Source of the DNA: Myotis daubentonii
Taxonomy: Eukaryota; Chordata; Mammalia; Chiroptera; Vespertilionidae
Reading direction: 5' to 3'
Assembly (NCBI RefSeq): GCF_963259705.1
Contig: NC_081844.1
Span: 36,707,341-36,771,340, forward strand
DNA length: 64,000 bases
Part shown: in pieces, positions 10,701 to 21,808 of the stretch
How positions within the stretch are numbered: position 1 is the first letter of the stretch
Layout of the letters: each line of letters opens with the position of its first letter
The notes under the pieces: model-generated
Database searches by the model: none
The model's input: the letters and a program-made list of their open reading frames with translations, nothing else
What the model was told of the DNA's origin: nothing
Made by a program: the position numbers and the translations under genes

Positions 10701-11700
10701 GGGCCTCAAAGTCATATGAACGTCTCTAATGAAAGTTCTTTCTCTTAAACATTTTTGGTTGTTCCAAATCTCAATTGGTCCACAAAGGTAAGATGTAATA
10801 GGTGATGCAGTATCTTAATCCCTGCCATCATTTAATGATGACCAAAAGTTCATTCGCCGAAATTGATACTAATAAGAGTTATTACTTACAGCAATGTTTC
10901 ATCCTCTATTAGGCTACTAGAGCCTTTTGGCCATTTTATAGTAAGACGACCATCATCTTCTTCAAAAGACCTTTGCTACAGCTTTTATTACTTGAGATTA
11001 ATCAAAGGCCCCGAAGATCAGGTTTCCTACAGAACTTGGTCAGATTTTGGAATAAGGCTCTATGTTTATCTGTGTTTACAAGAAAAGAAAGGAAAATCCT
11101 GGAAATGATTCTACTACCATATTATACTTGGAAGACTATCCCCTGGGTAGGAATCCAGCTTCCTATATTAATAAATTAGTAGATACTACCTGTTGAGTGG
11201 AGTGTATCAAAATTGTTGAAGCCAGACAAAATCAGGGACGATGCCAGAGAAAATGAACTTCATTGCCCAGTATCGTAGTCATTTTTCTTTCTATAAATAA
11301 CTGTATTGTTTTTGTTAAATGATGCATGCTTATTATGAATGAAGTTAAATGTACCTCAAAAGTACAAAGAATGTAAAAAAAATCACTGCAAAATCTCATC
11401 CTCTAGAGATAATCACAAATGGCATTTTGGTGAATGTAACTTTGAGACATTGCTCTAGAATTCATAGCTCGGTGTTCTTTGTTACTATCTGTTTATAAAT
11501 TCCAGAGCACTTTATCCTCTGTAGGATGAGCATTGATTGTCTACATTTTTTTACTCCTGAAGTTTCTTAAATTGGGGACTGTGTTCAGTTTTGTTCCTTC
11601 TCTTTACAGTCATTGGCTTGTTATAAACAAACATATAAAATGCATATAGGAAATAGTGGAGGAAAAGAGAAACTGAATTGTTTTTAATTATCCTTGATTT
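10701..11700. other. No gene recognised
   Basis: AT-rich sequence. The part at about 11260-11500 has the look of an old LINE 3' region but is too diverged to assign. Short frames at 10863-11179 show no known domain. Confidence 0.4.
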
Positions 11701-11715
11701 GGATAGCCCACTTTT

Positions 11716-11939
11716 AAAAATATATATTTTTATTGATTTTAAAGAGAGAGGAAGTGGCAGGGTTGGGGGGGGGGGCAGGGTAGGAAGGGGAGAGAGAGAG
11801 AAAAACACCGATTGCCTCCACGCACCCCAACTGGGGATCAAGCCAGCAACCTGGGCATGTGCCCTAGCTGGGAATCGAACCAACAATCTTCTGGTACATG
11901 GGATGACACACAAACAACTGAGCCACACTGGCTAGGGCT
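11716..11939 (-). mobile_element. VES-type tRNA-derived SINE
   Basis: On the minus strand it begins AGCCCTAGCCAGTGTGGCTC, a tRNA-like head with an A-box region, contains GGTTCGATTCCCAGCTAGGG (B-box) and ends in a GA/T-rich tail. It is flanked by near-identical 15-bp duplications GGATAGCCCACTTTT (11701-11715) and GGATAACCCACTTTT (11940-11954). Confidence 0.88.
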
Positions 11940-11954
11940 GGATAACCCACTTTT

Positions 11955-12420
11955 TTTTGGTGGTAAAATATGCATAACATTTTAAAGGTACATTTTTACA
12001 AATTTAGTGGCTTTAAGTACATTCACAGTGTTGTACATCCACCAGCACTCTCAATTTCTAGAACTTTTCATTATTCCAAACAGAAACTGTATCCATTAAA
12101 CAATAACTCCCTATTTACCCCCCCCCCCCCCGAGTCTCTGGTCACTTCTATTTTACTTTCTGTCTCTATGAACTTGCCTATTGTAGGTACCTCAAGTAAA
12201 TGGAATCACACAGTATCTGTCTTTTTATGTCTGACTTATTTATGTCACTTAGCATAATTTTCTCAAGGTTCATCTATGTTATAGGATGTTTCAGAATTTT
12301 ATTCTTTTTTTAAAGTCTGAATAATATTCCCTTGTATGTGTATACCACATTTTGTTGGATGACCCACTTTTTGAATTTGGTTTGAGTTCATATTTGTGTT
12401 TAGTGGTCATTTTATGAGTA
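11955..12420 (-). mobile_element. Old L1 3' region, antisense
   Basis: Contains antisense L1 hallmarks such as ATGTCACTTAGCATAATTTT and GAATAATATTCCCTTGTATG. The same type of sequence recurs at 44010-44760. A poly(C) run lies at 12118-12130. Confidence 0.75.
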
Positions 12421-12483
12421 GATGTCACAAGACATCACCCATAAGGAATGAACAGAGGGCGGATATATTAAATGATATTTTCT

Positions 12484-12735
12484 ATCCCTAGCCGGTTTTG
12501 CTCAGTGATTGGTGCGTAGACCATGTACTAAAGGGTTTTGGGTTCTATTCCAGTCAAGGGCACATACCGCCCTTGCAGGCTCCATCCCTGGCCCCAGTCG
12601 GGGTGCGAATGGGAGGCAACCAATCTATGTATCTCTCTCACATGGATGTTTTTCTCACTCTCTTTCTCCCCATCCCTTCTACTCTGTCTAAAGATAAATG
12701 GAAAAAAATATTCTCAAATGAGGATTAACAAAAAA
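12484..12735 (+). mobile_element. VES-type tRNA-derived SINE
   Basis: Sense copy with a tRNA-like head (CCCTAGCCGGTTTTGCTCAG) and B-box region (GGGTTCTATTCCAGTCAAGG), followed by a CT-rich middle and an A-rich tail. Flanking 13-bp near-repeats AATGATATTTTCT (12471-12483) and AATGATATTCTCT (12736-12748) are the target-site duplication. Confidence 0.88.
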
Positions 12736-12748
12736 AATGATATTCTCT

Positions 12749-13399
12749 AGTGATTCTTCCTGAAGCTTACTATTTAGCATTAAAACAATCAATGAGTATT
12801 TGATACTGGAACTAAAGACTCTTATTATGTTTGTTGATGAAAGATAATTGAGTAAATTCACAAGTACTTTGGTAACTTGATTAAAATTCAAAAGGTTGCT
12901 GTTATGTAGAAGAAATACACAATAAAAAAAATGCCAGAGTTTGAATAAGCACAAGTAGAGAAATTCAGATAAGGAAACCATATATTTTTATCTTTATGGT
13001 GATGTAGAAATTTAAATTTTACTGAATTTCAGTTTTTTGTTTTGTTTTTGTTTTTTAATTATTCAAGAAGAATGGATTTTTTATGGCCTACAGTAGAATG
13101 TGGAATGATTTCTCTTTACATATGGGCATGCTGCCAGCTCAGTCTTTTCACCTAGTTGTTCCTCAAACTGGAGTGAGTTAGGGACCCTCCTGTGGATTGT
13201 GGTGCATTGTGGGGAGAGGAGGAAGGCAGATACAGTCTTCCTCTTGATGTGTTCTTCAAGAGATCTTTAAGAAGTTCTGTTTTAATTCCAGTGATAATAA
13301 AACATTAACATAAACATCTTCAAGATCATATCGCATTACTGGATTAACTAATCATTTCTGATTTGTCTATTTTATAGTATATCCGAACTTCCATGACTC
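12749..13399. other. Unassigned AT-rich sequence
   Basis: No gene or repeat recognised with confidence. Confidence 0.4.
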
Positions 13400-13563
13400 A
13401 CCTATAATAATAAAAGCATAAATGCTAATTAGACTGGACAACCTTCTGGACGAAGCCAGGGCTGCAAGGGAAACCCGGGCCCCGGGTGACAGAAGGAAGC
13501 CGGTGCTGGCAGCCAGGGGAAGGAAGGCCTACTCTTGCATGAATTTTATGCATTGGCCTCTAG
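13400..13563 (+). mobile_element. Short non-autonomous Helitron (HeliBat type)
   Basis: It starts near CCTATAATAATAAAAGC, has a GC-rich middle (GGGAAACCCGGGCCCCGGG) and ends with the hairpin TGCATGAATTTTATGCA (about 13536-13552) followed by TTGGCCTCTAG|T. The hairpin plus CTAG end is diagnostic of Helitrons. At 164 bp it has no coding capacity and must have used an external Rep/helicase. Confidence 0.88.
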
Positions 13564-13564
13564 T

Positions 13565-15090
13565 ATTAATTTATAATTCTTCTGAGGCACTGCTGGCATG
13601 ACCCCCTTAGGTAGTAGCTGACCCTAGAAACTGAGCTACTCAGCATGCACCTCTCAGTCTGGTTTTGTTGTCTGTCCAAGTACATTTTAGGAGGGAAATT
13701 GTCCCCATGGTGATATTCCAGATTTAGGCCAGTCTCTAGAATGGGAGAAGGTTACTGTTTTGCATCTTTTTTCTTCAGACAGTGCTAAAGACCCACTAAA
13801 AAGCTCTTTGCTATTCAACTTTTCCTTTTCATCAGAGGTCCTGACTAGTCATTACCTCACTGATTCATTCATCCAACAGATATTTACTCAATGTTTGCTA
13901 TGCAATGGACATGTTATAATAAATCATATCAAAAGCTTGTTATGCTAATTATATTTAGATTAATTGTTTTCCAGGACAGGACTTGAGGAAGACATTCAGT
14001 TCTTCTTGTTAACTTACCAATGCCTTTACTGTCAGCCAAACTTAGGCGGCAACAATATACAATATGTGCTCTTCCTAAGTCTTAATTTTCTCACTAGTTT
14101 GCAAGCCCTCTGAGGGGAGAAGACTGTATCATAACTCTCCCCTTTCTATTCTATACAGAGTACTTTGTGGCTAATGGATGGATCCTATCAACCAGAATAT
14201 CCTATTCCTCTACTTCTGGTGTCCAAAACTATGTTTAAACAGTCAGCTGCGAACTTGCTGCAGGTATTTTCCTGCCATGGATACTCTGGCATTATTGCTG
14301 TTCCTGTCATTACCATTAGTAGGGTATTGTGGAGATGGAGATTAGAGAGAAGTGAGCACAGCTTCAGAGTGAACAAACTGGCTCCCCTACTTGGAAAATT
14401 TATTTGATCTTCAAAATGAGAATTAAAACACACGCCTCAGAGTTGTTGAGAAAATTAAATGAAATAATATAGGTGTGAAAAGATGAGGTGAAGAAATTGC
14501 TGTGGCTCTAACTTGAAATGATGATTTGCTTCTTTTGCCTTCAAGGACATTCCTGCTCCCTGGTCCCCCAACCCCCCATCCCCCAGCCTTGGGTCCAAGG
14601 AACCATGAGCACCAAGAAGCAGGACTTTGAGGAGGAGCAGGAGAAAGACCAGTTGAGAGAAGGGAACCTGATTTTCATAATAGAGTTAGAACACAAATTC
14701 CCCGGATAGGACCCTACACATCAGAAGGAGTGGAAGTGCCATTAATAGGTGATTTTAGGTCTTCTCTCCCCATTCCCCCGTCACAGAACCCTGGGAATCT
14801 CAAGAAAACAAAGATACCAGTTACTAGGAAAAATAAAGACATTCTGTCTTGGTAAATGGCTGAGTTGAATCTGCACCCAAATGTGCTTTCACTTGTGAAA
14901 GCAGTGCATGTCTGTCTTGCTCACAATTGGCAATTGACAAAATGTTTGTTCCTCGCTCTGCATTTCCCTTTTAGTTCTTTATCTCTCTAGTGATACACAT
15001 ATATATATAACCCATGCCATATAATGTGTAATAGCAATATGGATTTTTAAATGTGTGTGTGCATGTACTAGCAGCACTCACCTCCCTTAG
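13565..15090. other. No gene; possible antisense MIR remnant near 14400-14480
   Basis: Low repeat content. The segment at 14400-14480 (TCTTCAAAATGAGAATTAAA and following) resembles an antisense MIR. The frames here, including 14518-14709, lack recognisable domains and splice context. Confidence 0.4.
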
Positions 15091-15260
15091 AAATAACCTG
15101 GTAACTGGGACTAGGGTGGAGGTGTATTTCTGGCCATCACAATGACTGGGAATGGCCACCAGGATGATCGGGGATACAAAACCATTCAGCAGAGTGTGGG
15201 GCGGCTCCCACAACAGGGAATTGTCCTGCCCAAAGCATCCCCATTGAAAAGCACTGAGCA
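15091..15260. mobile_element. Ancient DNA-transposon-like fragment
   Basis: The stretch with TGGCCATCACAATGACTGGG and CCCACAACAGGGAATTGTCC matches my memory of an old mammalian repeat, probably hAT-related. The family is uncertain. Confidence 0.45.
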
Positions 15261-16379
15261 TTTACAGTAGGGAGGACCCCTCAGCAACGTTGTGAATTAG
15301 AGACTGTTTATAAGGGATAACAGCTTTTCAGGGGAAGTAAGAGAGCCTCTACCTTGACTAATGGTATTACTCGGTGAGAATAGAGACTGCTTCTTGATCC
15401 CTGCTGTGAAATTCTGGATATGTTAAATTCTTACCTGTTCATGAATATTATTTCAGATTTTAGGGCATTGCTATCATTGTTCTCTTAATATAGGCATGGA
15501 TGAAATAAGGGTTGATACTATTTGGATTTTGTCCCCTCATATATTCTTTCATTGGGAAGCTATTAGATAAAAATTGGGTAGGTTTTGTGGACAAAGCATT
15601 TCACCAGAGAAATAATCTTAGCGTCACTGTGCACACACACAGAGACTGCACACACAAAGAAACTTTGGAGGGCTCTTTTGATACGACACAGGGAGACTGA
15701 CAGTGCCAATAATAGCACAGGGCTGTATCTCTCACAGTGCTTTTGAAGGCATAGGAAGCAAATGACAATTCCAGTGGTAGCTAAGATATATTTGCAGTGG
15801 CTGGAAAGAAACTGGCATTCTTATAGGAGTCCAGGAAATTGTCTTTGAGCCTTTGAAGGCATACAGAAAGCTAATGACACCTCAGAGGAATAGCGTTCTC
15901 AGGTTTTAGATGCCACAGATGCCAGCGAGGCTAAAGCCAGGATATAAAACCTTTCTTATAGGGCCTTTAAGAATCCTCAGTGCGCTTTTATTAGCAGGCT
16001 GAGTGTGTATATAGAAATGTTAATGGTCTGTGGAGCAAGCTCAGCTTGTTTTTGCAAACTACAGAACTATAAAAGTTATCCAAAAAGGACACACATTCTC
16101 CTTCCTTTCTTTGTTCCTTTGTTTCTTACTTGTTTTCTTCTTTATGTAAGAATAGAGCACCTATCATGTGCTGGGTTCCATGGACACAAAGATGGACCTG
16201 ATGTGGAGTCTTCTCTCGTCTAATACAGGAGAAATGTGCGCATTAATATCTGCAATGTAAGGTAGAAGGAGATGATGCAAACAAAGCACAAATTAAATGG
16301 AAATTTAGCTGCAGAAGAAATTATTTCTGGCTGATAGGATCAAAGAAAGCTGCATAGAGGAAAGAGTGGAAATGGTATT
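15261..16379. other. No gene recognised
   Basis: Unique-looking sequence. Two similar short segments around 'CTTTTGAAGGCATA' (about 15740) and 'CCTTTGAAGGCATA' (about 15850) are about 110 bp apart and may be a small old duplication. Confidence 0.4.
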
Positions 16380-16545
16380 TAACTGTTTTCAAGAATAAGT
16401 AGGATTTGGGCAGGTAGCAATTAGCTTTCAGGGAGGAAGAAGAGAGTATTTTAAGGGAGGGCAATCCAAGCTGGAGGAATAGCATTGCAAAGACTAGGAC
16501 AGGAACGGCATGACAAGGGGACAACTAAGGGATAGGAGGCTTCTG
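16380..16545. mobile_element. Ancient interspersed repeat fragment (same type as 10215-10700)
   Basis: Includes GGAGGAATAGCATTGCAAAG and flanks typical of the old LINE-like family. Confidence 0.4.
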
Positions 16546-16599
16546 GCTTGTACTTCTGATCATTCAGAGAATGAATCTGTATTTTTTTAGTCCAGTAAT

Positions 16600-16705
16600 T
16601 AATGATTTGGAATACTGGTCCTCACATTGTGATGTGCCACAGAAGTTCATATGGAGCTTGTTCAAAATGCTGATGCCTGGGAGCTTGTCGTTTAGAAGAT
16701 TCCAG
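16600..16705. mobile_element. Probable MER5-type fragment (old hAT-Charlie)
   Basis: GGAGCTTGTTCAAAATGCTG and ATGCCTGGG follow the MER5 pattern seen more completely at 49366-49550. Confidence 0.45.
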
Positions 16706-17585
16706 AGATCCTGCTGACCTTCACTGCCTGCTGTGGAGCACCCAGCAGCCAGCCACTGGAGTCTTGCTGTTTGCCACCGGGCTGGGACACAACACTGGGA
16801 TGCTGGGAACAGAAGAGAAGTGGAAATCACTTTCTAAGAAGTATAATCCCCAGATCTCCTCTTAAGCAACTACAATAACATCTCATATTTTATTTAATTT
16901 TCTCTTAATGGAAAAACCAGTTATACTAAATGAAAGCAAATGACTGGTAAAGAATATTTGAATGATGTTTATAAGCCTTTTATATGATTTTTTATTGAGC
17001 GTTTGGTCTCCTAATTGATTAATACAGGAAAGAATGAAGGAAGACTGACATTTGTTATATTCTATCAGGGTTCAGATAGAGTGAAATTATTCCCACTTTG
17101 CCAATAAAATTCTCAAGGTTGATTGCTATTTTTAATTTATCTGAGCAGTGCTTTTCAATGAAGTGACATTGGTCCTGATCATTCTGTAAATAGGGAATTT
17201 CACCTGAGGAGTGCAGTCTCCCCCTTCACCAGCATATGTGAGCTTTGCTATCACTGATCTGACATGGTTGATGTCACAGCCATGTTCCACTGTAGTCCTG
17301 CCCTGGCCACCGACTGATGTTATTGTCAGTGGATTTCCTGTAGCGTCTTTGGCCTTAAATGAGCTTTTCGTCCCCAAGCCAGGGTCTGGCTATTGTGTAG
17401 GTTGTATTCTGCCAGCTATTGAGCCATGCAGTTGTGTCTGAAACATCAAAGCTGCTGTTCGATTGCTTGACTTAGCAATTCCCTGCTGCCTGGCTTGCTC
17501 CAGCCCCCTTTGTCTTCTCCTGACATTCCCATATAAGACATTCCCCTGTCTGCTTAAAAGCCCCAGTACAATCCTGCAAGATGTG
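16706..17585. other. No gene assigned; one unexplained minus-strand frame
   Basis: A minus-strand frame at 17377-17132 (82 codons) has a balanced amino-acid composition, but I recognise no family, and no splice sites or paralogue are evident. It could be an old retrocopy fragment or chance. Confidence 0.3.
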
Positions 17586-17589
17586 TAAT

Positions 17590-17705
17590 AGTAAGAAGCA
17601 TACTAATAATTACTATTTACCGAGTGCCTATTGTATGTCAGATGTGGTGAAGTGACTCACCCGAAATCAGGGAGTAACGAGGTGGCAGACTTAGTACACT
17701 AAGAC
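17590..17705 (+). mobile_element. MIR (ancient tRNA-derived SINE)
   Basis: TATTTACCGAGTGCCTATTG, then GTGACTCACCCGAAATCAGG and GTAACGAGGTGGCAGA, in MIR order. Confidence 0.65.
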
Positions 17706-18137
17706 ATGGCTTTTGACTTGGATGCATCTCACGCTTTAGGGAAACAAGTCCTCAGTCATTTACTAACTTACACTTGGGCTAGGGGGCTGGAAGTCTCCAC
17801 AGCAGGCCTGGCCTCACATGAGTTGCACTTACTCATAGCAGGTACAATATGGGATCCTGCGTTGGAGCTGAGTCCTTCAAGAGTGCCTTATATAAAGGTG
17901 TGGAGCTGTCCAGCCCTCAGGGAAGCAAAGCCATCCATGTTGGGTGTGGATGCTCTGGGAAGATGTCCAGGGTCCCTGGATCCATTGTCAGCAAGACCTA
18001 TATTTTGAATTCTGTTTGTCATGGACCATGTGGGATGGCAAGAGTGGTTGGAGGGGAGGAATTACTGCTGGTTGAGCATTAGCTACATGGTGCTAAGCAC
18101 AGTACATTCTGGACTAGCTCATTGGGTCCTCATGTCC

Positions 18138-18145
18138 CTCTAGAA
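18138..18145. repeat. 8-bp target-site duplication, left
   Basis: CTCTAGAA, repeated exactly at 18364-18371. It fits the nnnTAnnn pattern of Buster-group hAT elements. Confidence 0.9.
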
Positions 18146-18363
18146 CAGCGGTTCTCAACCTGTGGGTCGCGACCCCTTTGGCGGTCGAATGACCCTTTCA
18201 CAGGGGTCGCCTAAGACCATCCTGCATATCAGATATTTACATTACGATTACGATTCATAACAGTAGCAACATTACAGTTATGAAGTAGCAACGAAAATAA
18301 TTTTATGGTTGTGTCACAACATGAGGAACTGTATTTAAAGGGCCAGAAGGTTGAGAACCACTG
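18146..18363 (+). mobile_element. SPIN-type hAT non-autonomous element
   Basis: The ends CAGCGGTTCTCAACCT and (minus strand) CAGTGGTTCTCAACCT form 16-bp inverted repeats with one mismatch. The interior (GTGGGTCGCGACCCC, AGGGGTCGCCTAAGACCAT, CACAACATGAGGAACTG) matches the SPIN family known from many tetrapods. Exact 8-bp duplications flank it. It lacks an internal segment of about 86 bp found in the 58906 copy; the deletion falls between two CATC words. Confidence 0.88.
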
Positions 18364-18559
18364 CTCTAGAAGATTTGTGTTATTGACATGTTTTAGAAAT
18401 GAGGATGTCCTGGGTTCCCCCCCACACCCCCACCCCTACTCAGGAAGGCACTTGAGCCAGGTCCTGCTTTGCTCTTACCTCAGTGCTTCAGTGACAGGGT
18501 GCTGGCCATGGGCATGTCTAGATCTTAGGGTTCTCCCTTCTGACCCCCCAGGAGAGATA

Positions 18560-18780
18560 GTTGGCACTAGGCCAACAAACCAATGTTCTGATCTAGGCTT
18601 CACTGCCTACGGGTTAGGTGGCCCTTCAAGCCTGAACCTATTCAACCTTAGTTTTAGCATCCCTAAAGGTGAAAAATATACCTAAGCCATAGGGTTATCG
18701 TTAGGCTTAAATGAGAAAATTGTTGTAAAGTACCAAGCATATAGCCTGGCTCATGCTTAAGAAAGTGAGTGACTCAAAAA
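18560..18780 (-). mobile_element. MIR, antisense, decayed
   Basis: A 'CCTAAAGGTGAAAAATATACC...GGTTATCGTTAGGCTTAAATGAG' style order matches the antisense MIR pattern (…tgtaaaatggg… ggattaaatgag). Confidence 0.55.
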
Positions 18781-20619
18781 AGTGAGGAACCCAAGAAATG
18801 GTAGCGACTGTTATTATTGTGATTTCTTGAGGCTGAATGCATATCCTGCACATAAATCTACCTCTTTAGATTTTGTCTTAAAAGAATAAAATGTCTTTCC
18901 CATGCCATCTGGTTTCCTGTGTTCCACTCTCCCACTCTCTACCTTTCTATTGTTCTGTCATAGGTGAGCTGCTCAGACTTCCAGGTGCAAGTCAGTATCT
19001 ATTACCATATTTAAAAAATGAGAAAAAACACAGCTTTCTGCTCCCTGATGTTCACCAGTTGAAAAACACAATACAGCACTCTACATTTTTCAATGTTGAG
19101 CTTGCGTGGAGTCAGAATTCAAACTGGAGATAGATTCTTTCCATGCCCAACTAGTTGGTACAAAATGGGAATTTTAATTGATACCCGTGTCAGTGTTGCT
19201 CTCTGATACAGGAGACAGTGTGACATACCCATGCCCGCGTCACACACACACACTAAGTCACTGTCAGTGCTTGCTCTGGCTTGAGGACCTTTTGCTATGA
19301 GGTTCATTTTCCGGCACAACCTGCAATCTAACTTTGCCCGTGGCCCACAGTCATTTCACGGACAGCATCCAGACGAGACTGCATGCTCCCTGTTAGAGCT
19401 CCAGCAGGAACGGCCTTCCTGCTTTAGAGAGGTATCAATGAAGTGTTTTTTTTGGGGGGGGAGGGAGTCATTTCCTATAACAAAACAGAGCAGCTAAACC
19501 AAATGTTTGGTTGAAATATGTCTGTAATGAACTCAGTTTAATTTTGTTTAAAAATGCCATTACATTTTCTATTCAAATGTTCTTTTCCAAGCTGTGTTCT
19601 GACTGCAGTGTAAGCTTTGTGAGAAATCAGTCCCAAAGAACTCTTGCAGTGTTCCGTATCCAAGGTAGGCTACAAAAGAGCTGTTGCTAAGGGAATGAAC
19701 TGAGGAATTTAAATGTATAAATCCTGCTATTATATTTAAATTTCATGTGACATCTGACCCAAGCTTTACTTTAAGGGGAGGAGGAAAATAGAGTAGGAAC
19801 TATAACAGGCAAATACTAATGAGATAGGCACCGTCGTCACTTTAGAACCCTCCACCATTAGTATTTATGTTTCACTCTTGCAGTGAACAATCCTGTTTTT
19901 CTTTTTCAAAAGAGAACTACCTGCAAAGATACCTTGCCTTTCAGGTTATGTCTTTAACACAGGCAATTTCCATCACTGGGGGTTGTGGCTTATTTCAGAG
20001 AGAGGGGAAGTGATTAAGAAGAAATAGTATTTTATTGTTTTAACAATCTTAAGAGTGACAAAAGAAATTGCACATTTTGCTTGGTGTGTTTTTTTTTTTT
20101 GGGGGGGGGCAGGTCTATTCTACCTCAAGTGATTTTTTGCTCTGTTATAAACTAGATAGAAGAAATTTTCTTGTGCTGAAAAATAGTCAAAGCAATTTCA
20201 GCGGGTAATATTAATGATTTCAGTAGTAATATTGTGATATGATTAATGTGCTGGGTATTATATACAGTATCACACTTAAATGCATACTGTGCTAAGACAA
20301 AAGTGTGCTTCATGACCCCAAGTATATAAAATGCACAGCAGCTCCGTGTGAGATGACAGTAGTATTCTCTGCATTTGTGTGCCATTAGGCTAAATAGATC
20401 TAGATTGAATCATATGAAATTGCCATTTTGTGAGTGTTCACTATTAGCAATTTCATGTAGTTCAACCTCAAATGAATTTGCATTTACCCAAACTGGCAGG
20501 CATAGCTCTAGAATTTCCTTGGGACATCCCTGACATGTTTCACAGGCATTAAAACATGTGGGATTTCCCACAAAGTATAACTGACCATGCAGGAAAGTAA
20601 GACTCTTAAATGTTTTATC
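18781..20619. other. No gene; low-repeat sequence
   Basis: I see only homopolymer junctions (T7G8 near 19446, T12G9 near 20089). Several short frames have no recognisable family. Parts could be conserved non-coding DNA. Confidence 0.35.
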
Positions 20620-20800
20620 TAATAATCACAGAACTGAAAAGCCAAAAGGTCCCCAGGGTTGAGTGGTAGCCTGGCCTCGTTTTACAGAACGAAACCCTGA
20701 GAGGTGAGGGGACTTGTCTGTGGTCATGGGGTCAGTGGATACCTTGTGAGACTCAGGCTTAGGCCTGTGTGGCTTCTATAGCATCATGTTCAACCTTCCC
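20620..20800 (+). mobile_element. MIR-like fragment
   Basis: CTCGTTTTACAGAACGAAAC, GAGAGGTGAGGGGACTTGTC and GGTCATGGGGTCAG follow MIR order. Confidence 0.5.
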
Positions 20801-21109
20801 CTGTTGATTTCCAGTCACAGGCCATCACAGCCAGTATTGTATGTGATGTCTCCAGCATAGCAGTCAACTAACCAGTGTGGTCCTGTGGCTATACCAGGCA
20901 CAGGGGTTCCGCGCAGCAGGAAGTCCTGTGGTTCAGAGAAGAGCAGTGGGGAAGGGGGTTGGACATTCTCCATGGAAGTGAAGATGGATGTCAGGTGGTC
21001 AAGTGAGGAGGGATGGGGCCTCACGGAGCAGGGGCCTATGTGAGTATTTCTGGGAGCGCCAGCAGGAGAGATTGTGCAGATGAGGGCTGGGTCTGGCAGA
21101 ATTTATCTG

Positions 21110-21267
21110 AACATGTAGATAAATTCAAACGTAGTCATATGGAACACATACATCTTGGCAGGGACTATGGGCTTGTGAATTTTAAAAGTGCAGTAAGTTT
21201 GAAAAGTTTGGACGCATGTAAACCTGTCTGTAGTAGGAGCATGTTTCTTTTTCCATAGTGGACACCA
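21110..21267 (+). repeat. 158-bp direct repeat, copy A
   Basis: Runs from AACATGTAGATAAATTCAAA to ATAGTGGACACCA. It is nearly identical to 21651-21808; the two differences I noted are GACGCATG/GACACATG and AGTAGGAG/AGTATGAG. No known family. Confidence 0.9.
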
Positions 21268-21650
21268 TAGTGGAGCACCTTTTTTGGTGCTCCCTTTCTG
21301 CTTTCCTGTCAGAAAAGCTCCATGGCTACTCGACTGGGATGCAGGCCTGCGCCATATTGCTGGTTGGAAGTGGTCCCAAGTTCAACTCTTTCTTTCCTCT
21401 TGAAAGTTTCACCCCAGGGATCTTATGATCCTCTCCTGCCCCTGGCACCCTCCTTGTCCATCTCCACAGGCTTCAGTAATTTTGAGTTTGGGAGAGAAAG
21501 GGTTTAATGCTCAAGGCCTAACATTTATTCTTTTCTCAGAAAGGCTTTGTACTCCTGCTAATTTAATATGCTCACCCTGGGTCCTGCAACCACCAGGCTT
21601 TCCTGTCTGGCACAAGAATCAAGTTCCATTTCATTCGAGCACTAAATTCA
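21268..21650. other. 383-bp spacer between the direct repeats
   Basis: Unassigned, moderately C/T-rich. It shows no coding or repeat match. Confidence 0.4.
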
Positions 21651-21808
21651 AACATGTAGATAAATTCAAACGTAGTCATATGGAACACATACATCTTGGC
21701 AGGGACTATGGGCTTGTGAATTTTAAAAGTGCAGTAAGTTTGAAAAGTTTGGACACATGTAAACCTGTCTGTAGTATGAGCATGTTTCTTTTTCCATAGT
21801 GGACACCA
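21651..21808 (+). repeat. 158-bp direct repeat, copy B
   Basis: Partner of 21110-21267, offset 541 bp, same orientation. Sequence similarity stops abruptly at both ends. Confidence 0.9.

Noticed and set aside
11820..11935. tRNA gene candidates in the SINE heads (also at 12484, 44500, 48880)
   Set aside because: A/B-box-like words belong to VES SINEs with degraded cloverleaf, GA-rich tails and target-site duplications.
21110..21808. The 158-bp direct repeats as the LTRs of a tiny LTR element
   Set aside because: They do not start TG and end CA, there is no target-site duplication outside them, and I see no primer-binding or polypurine site in the spacer.
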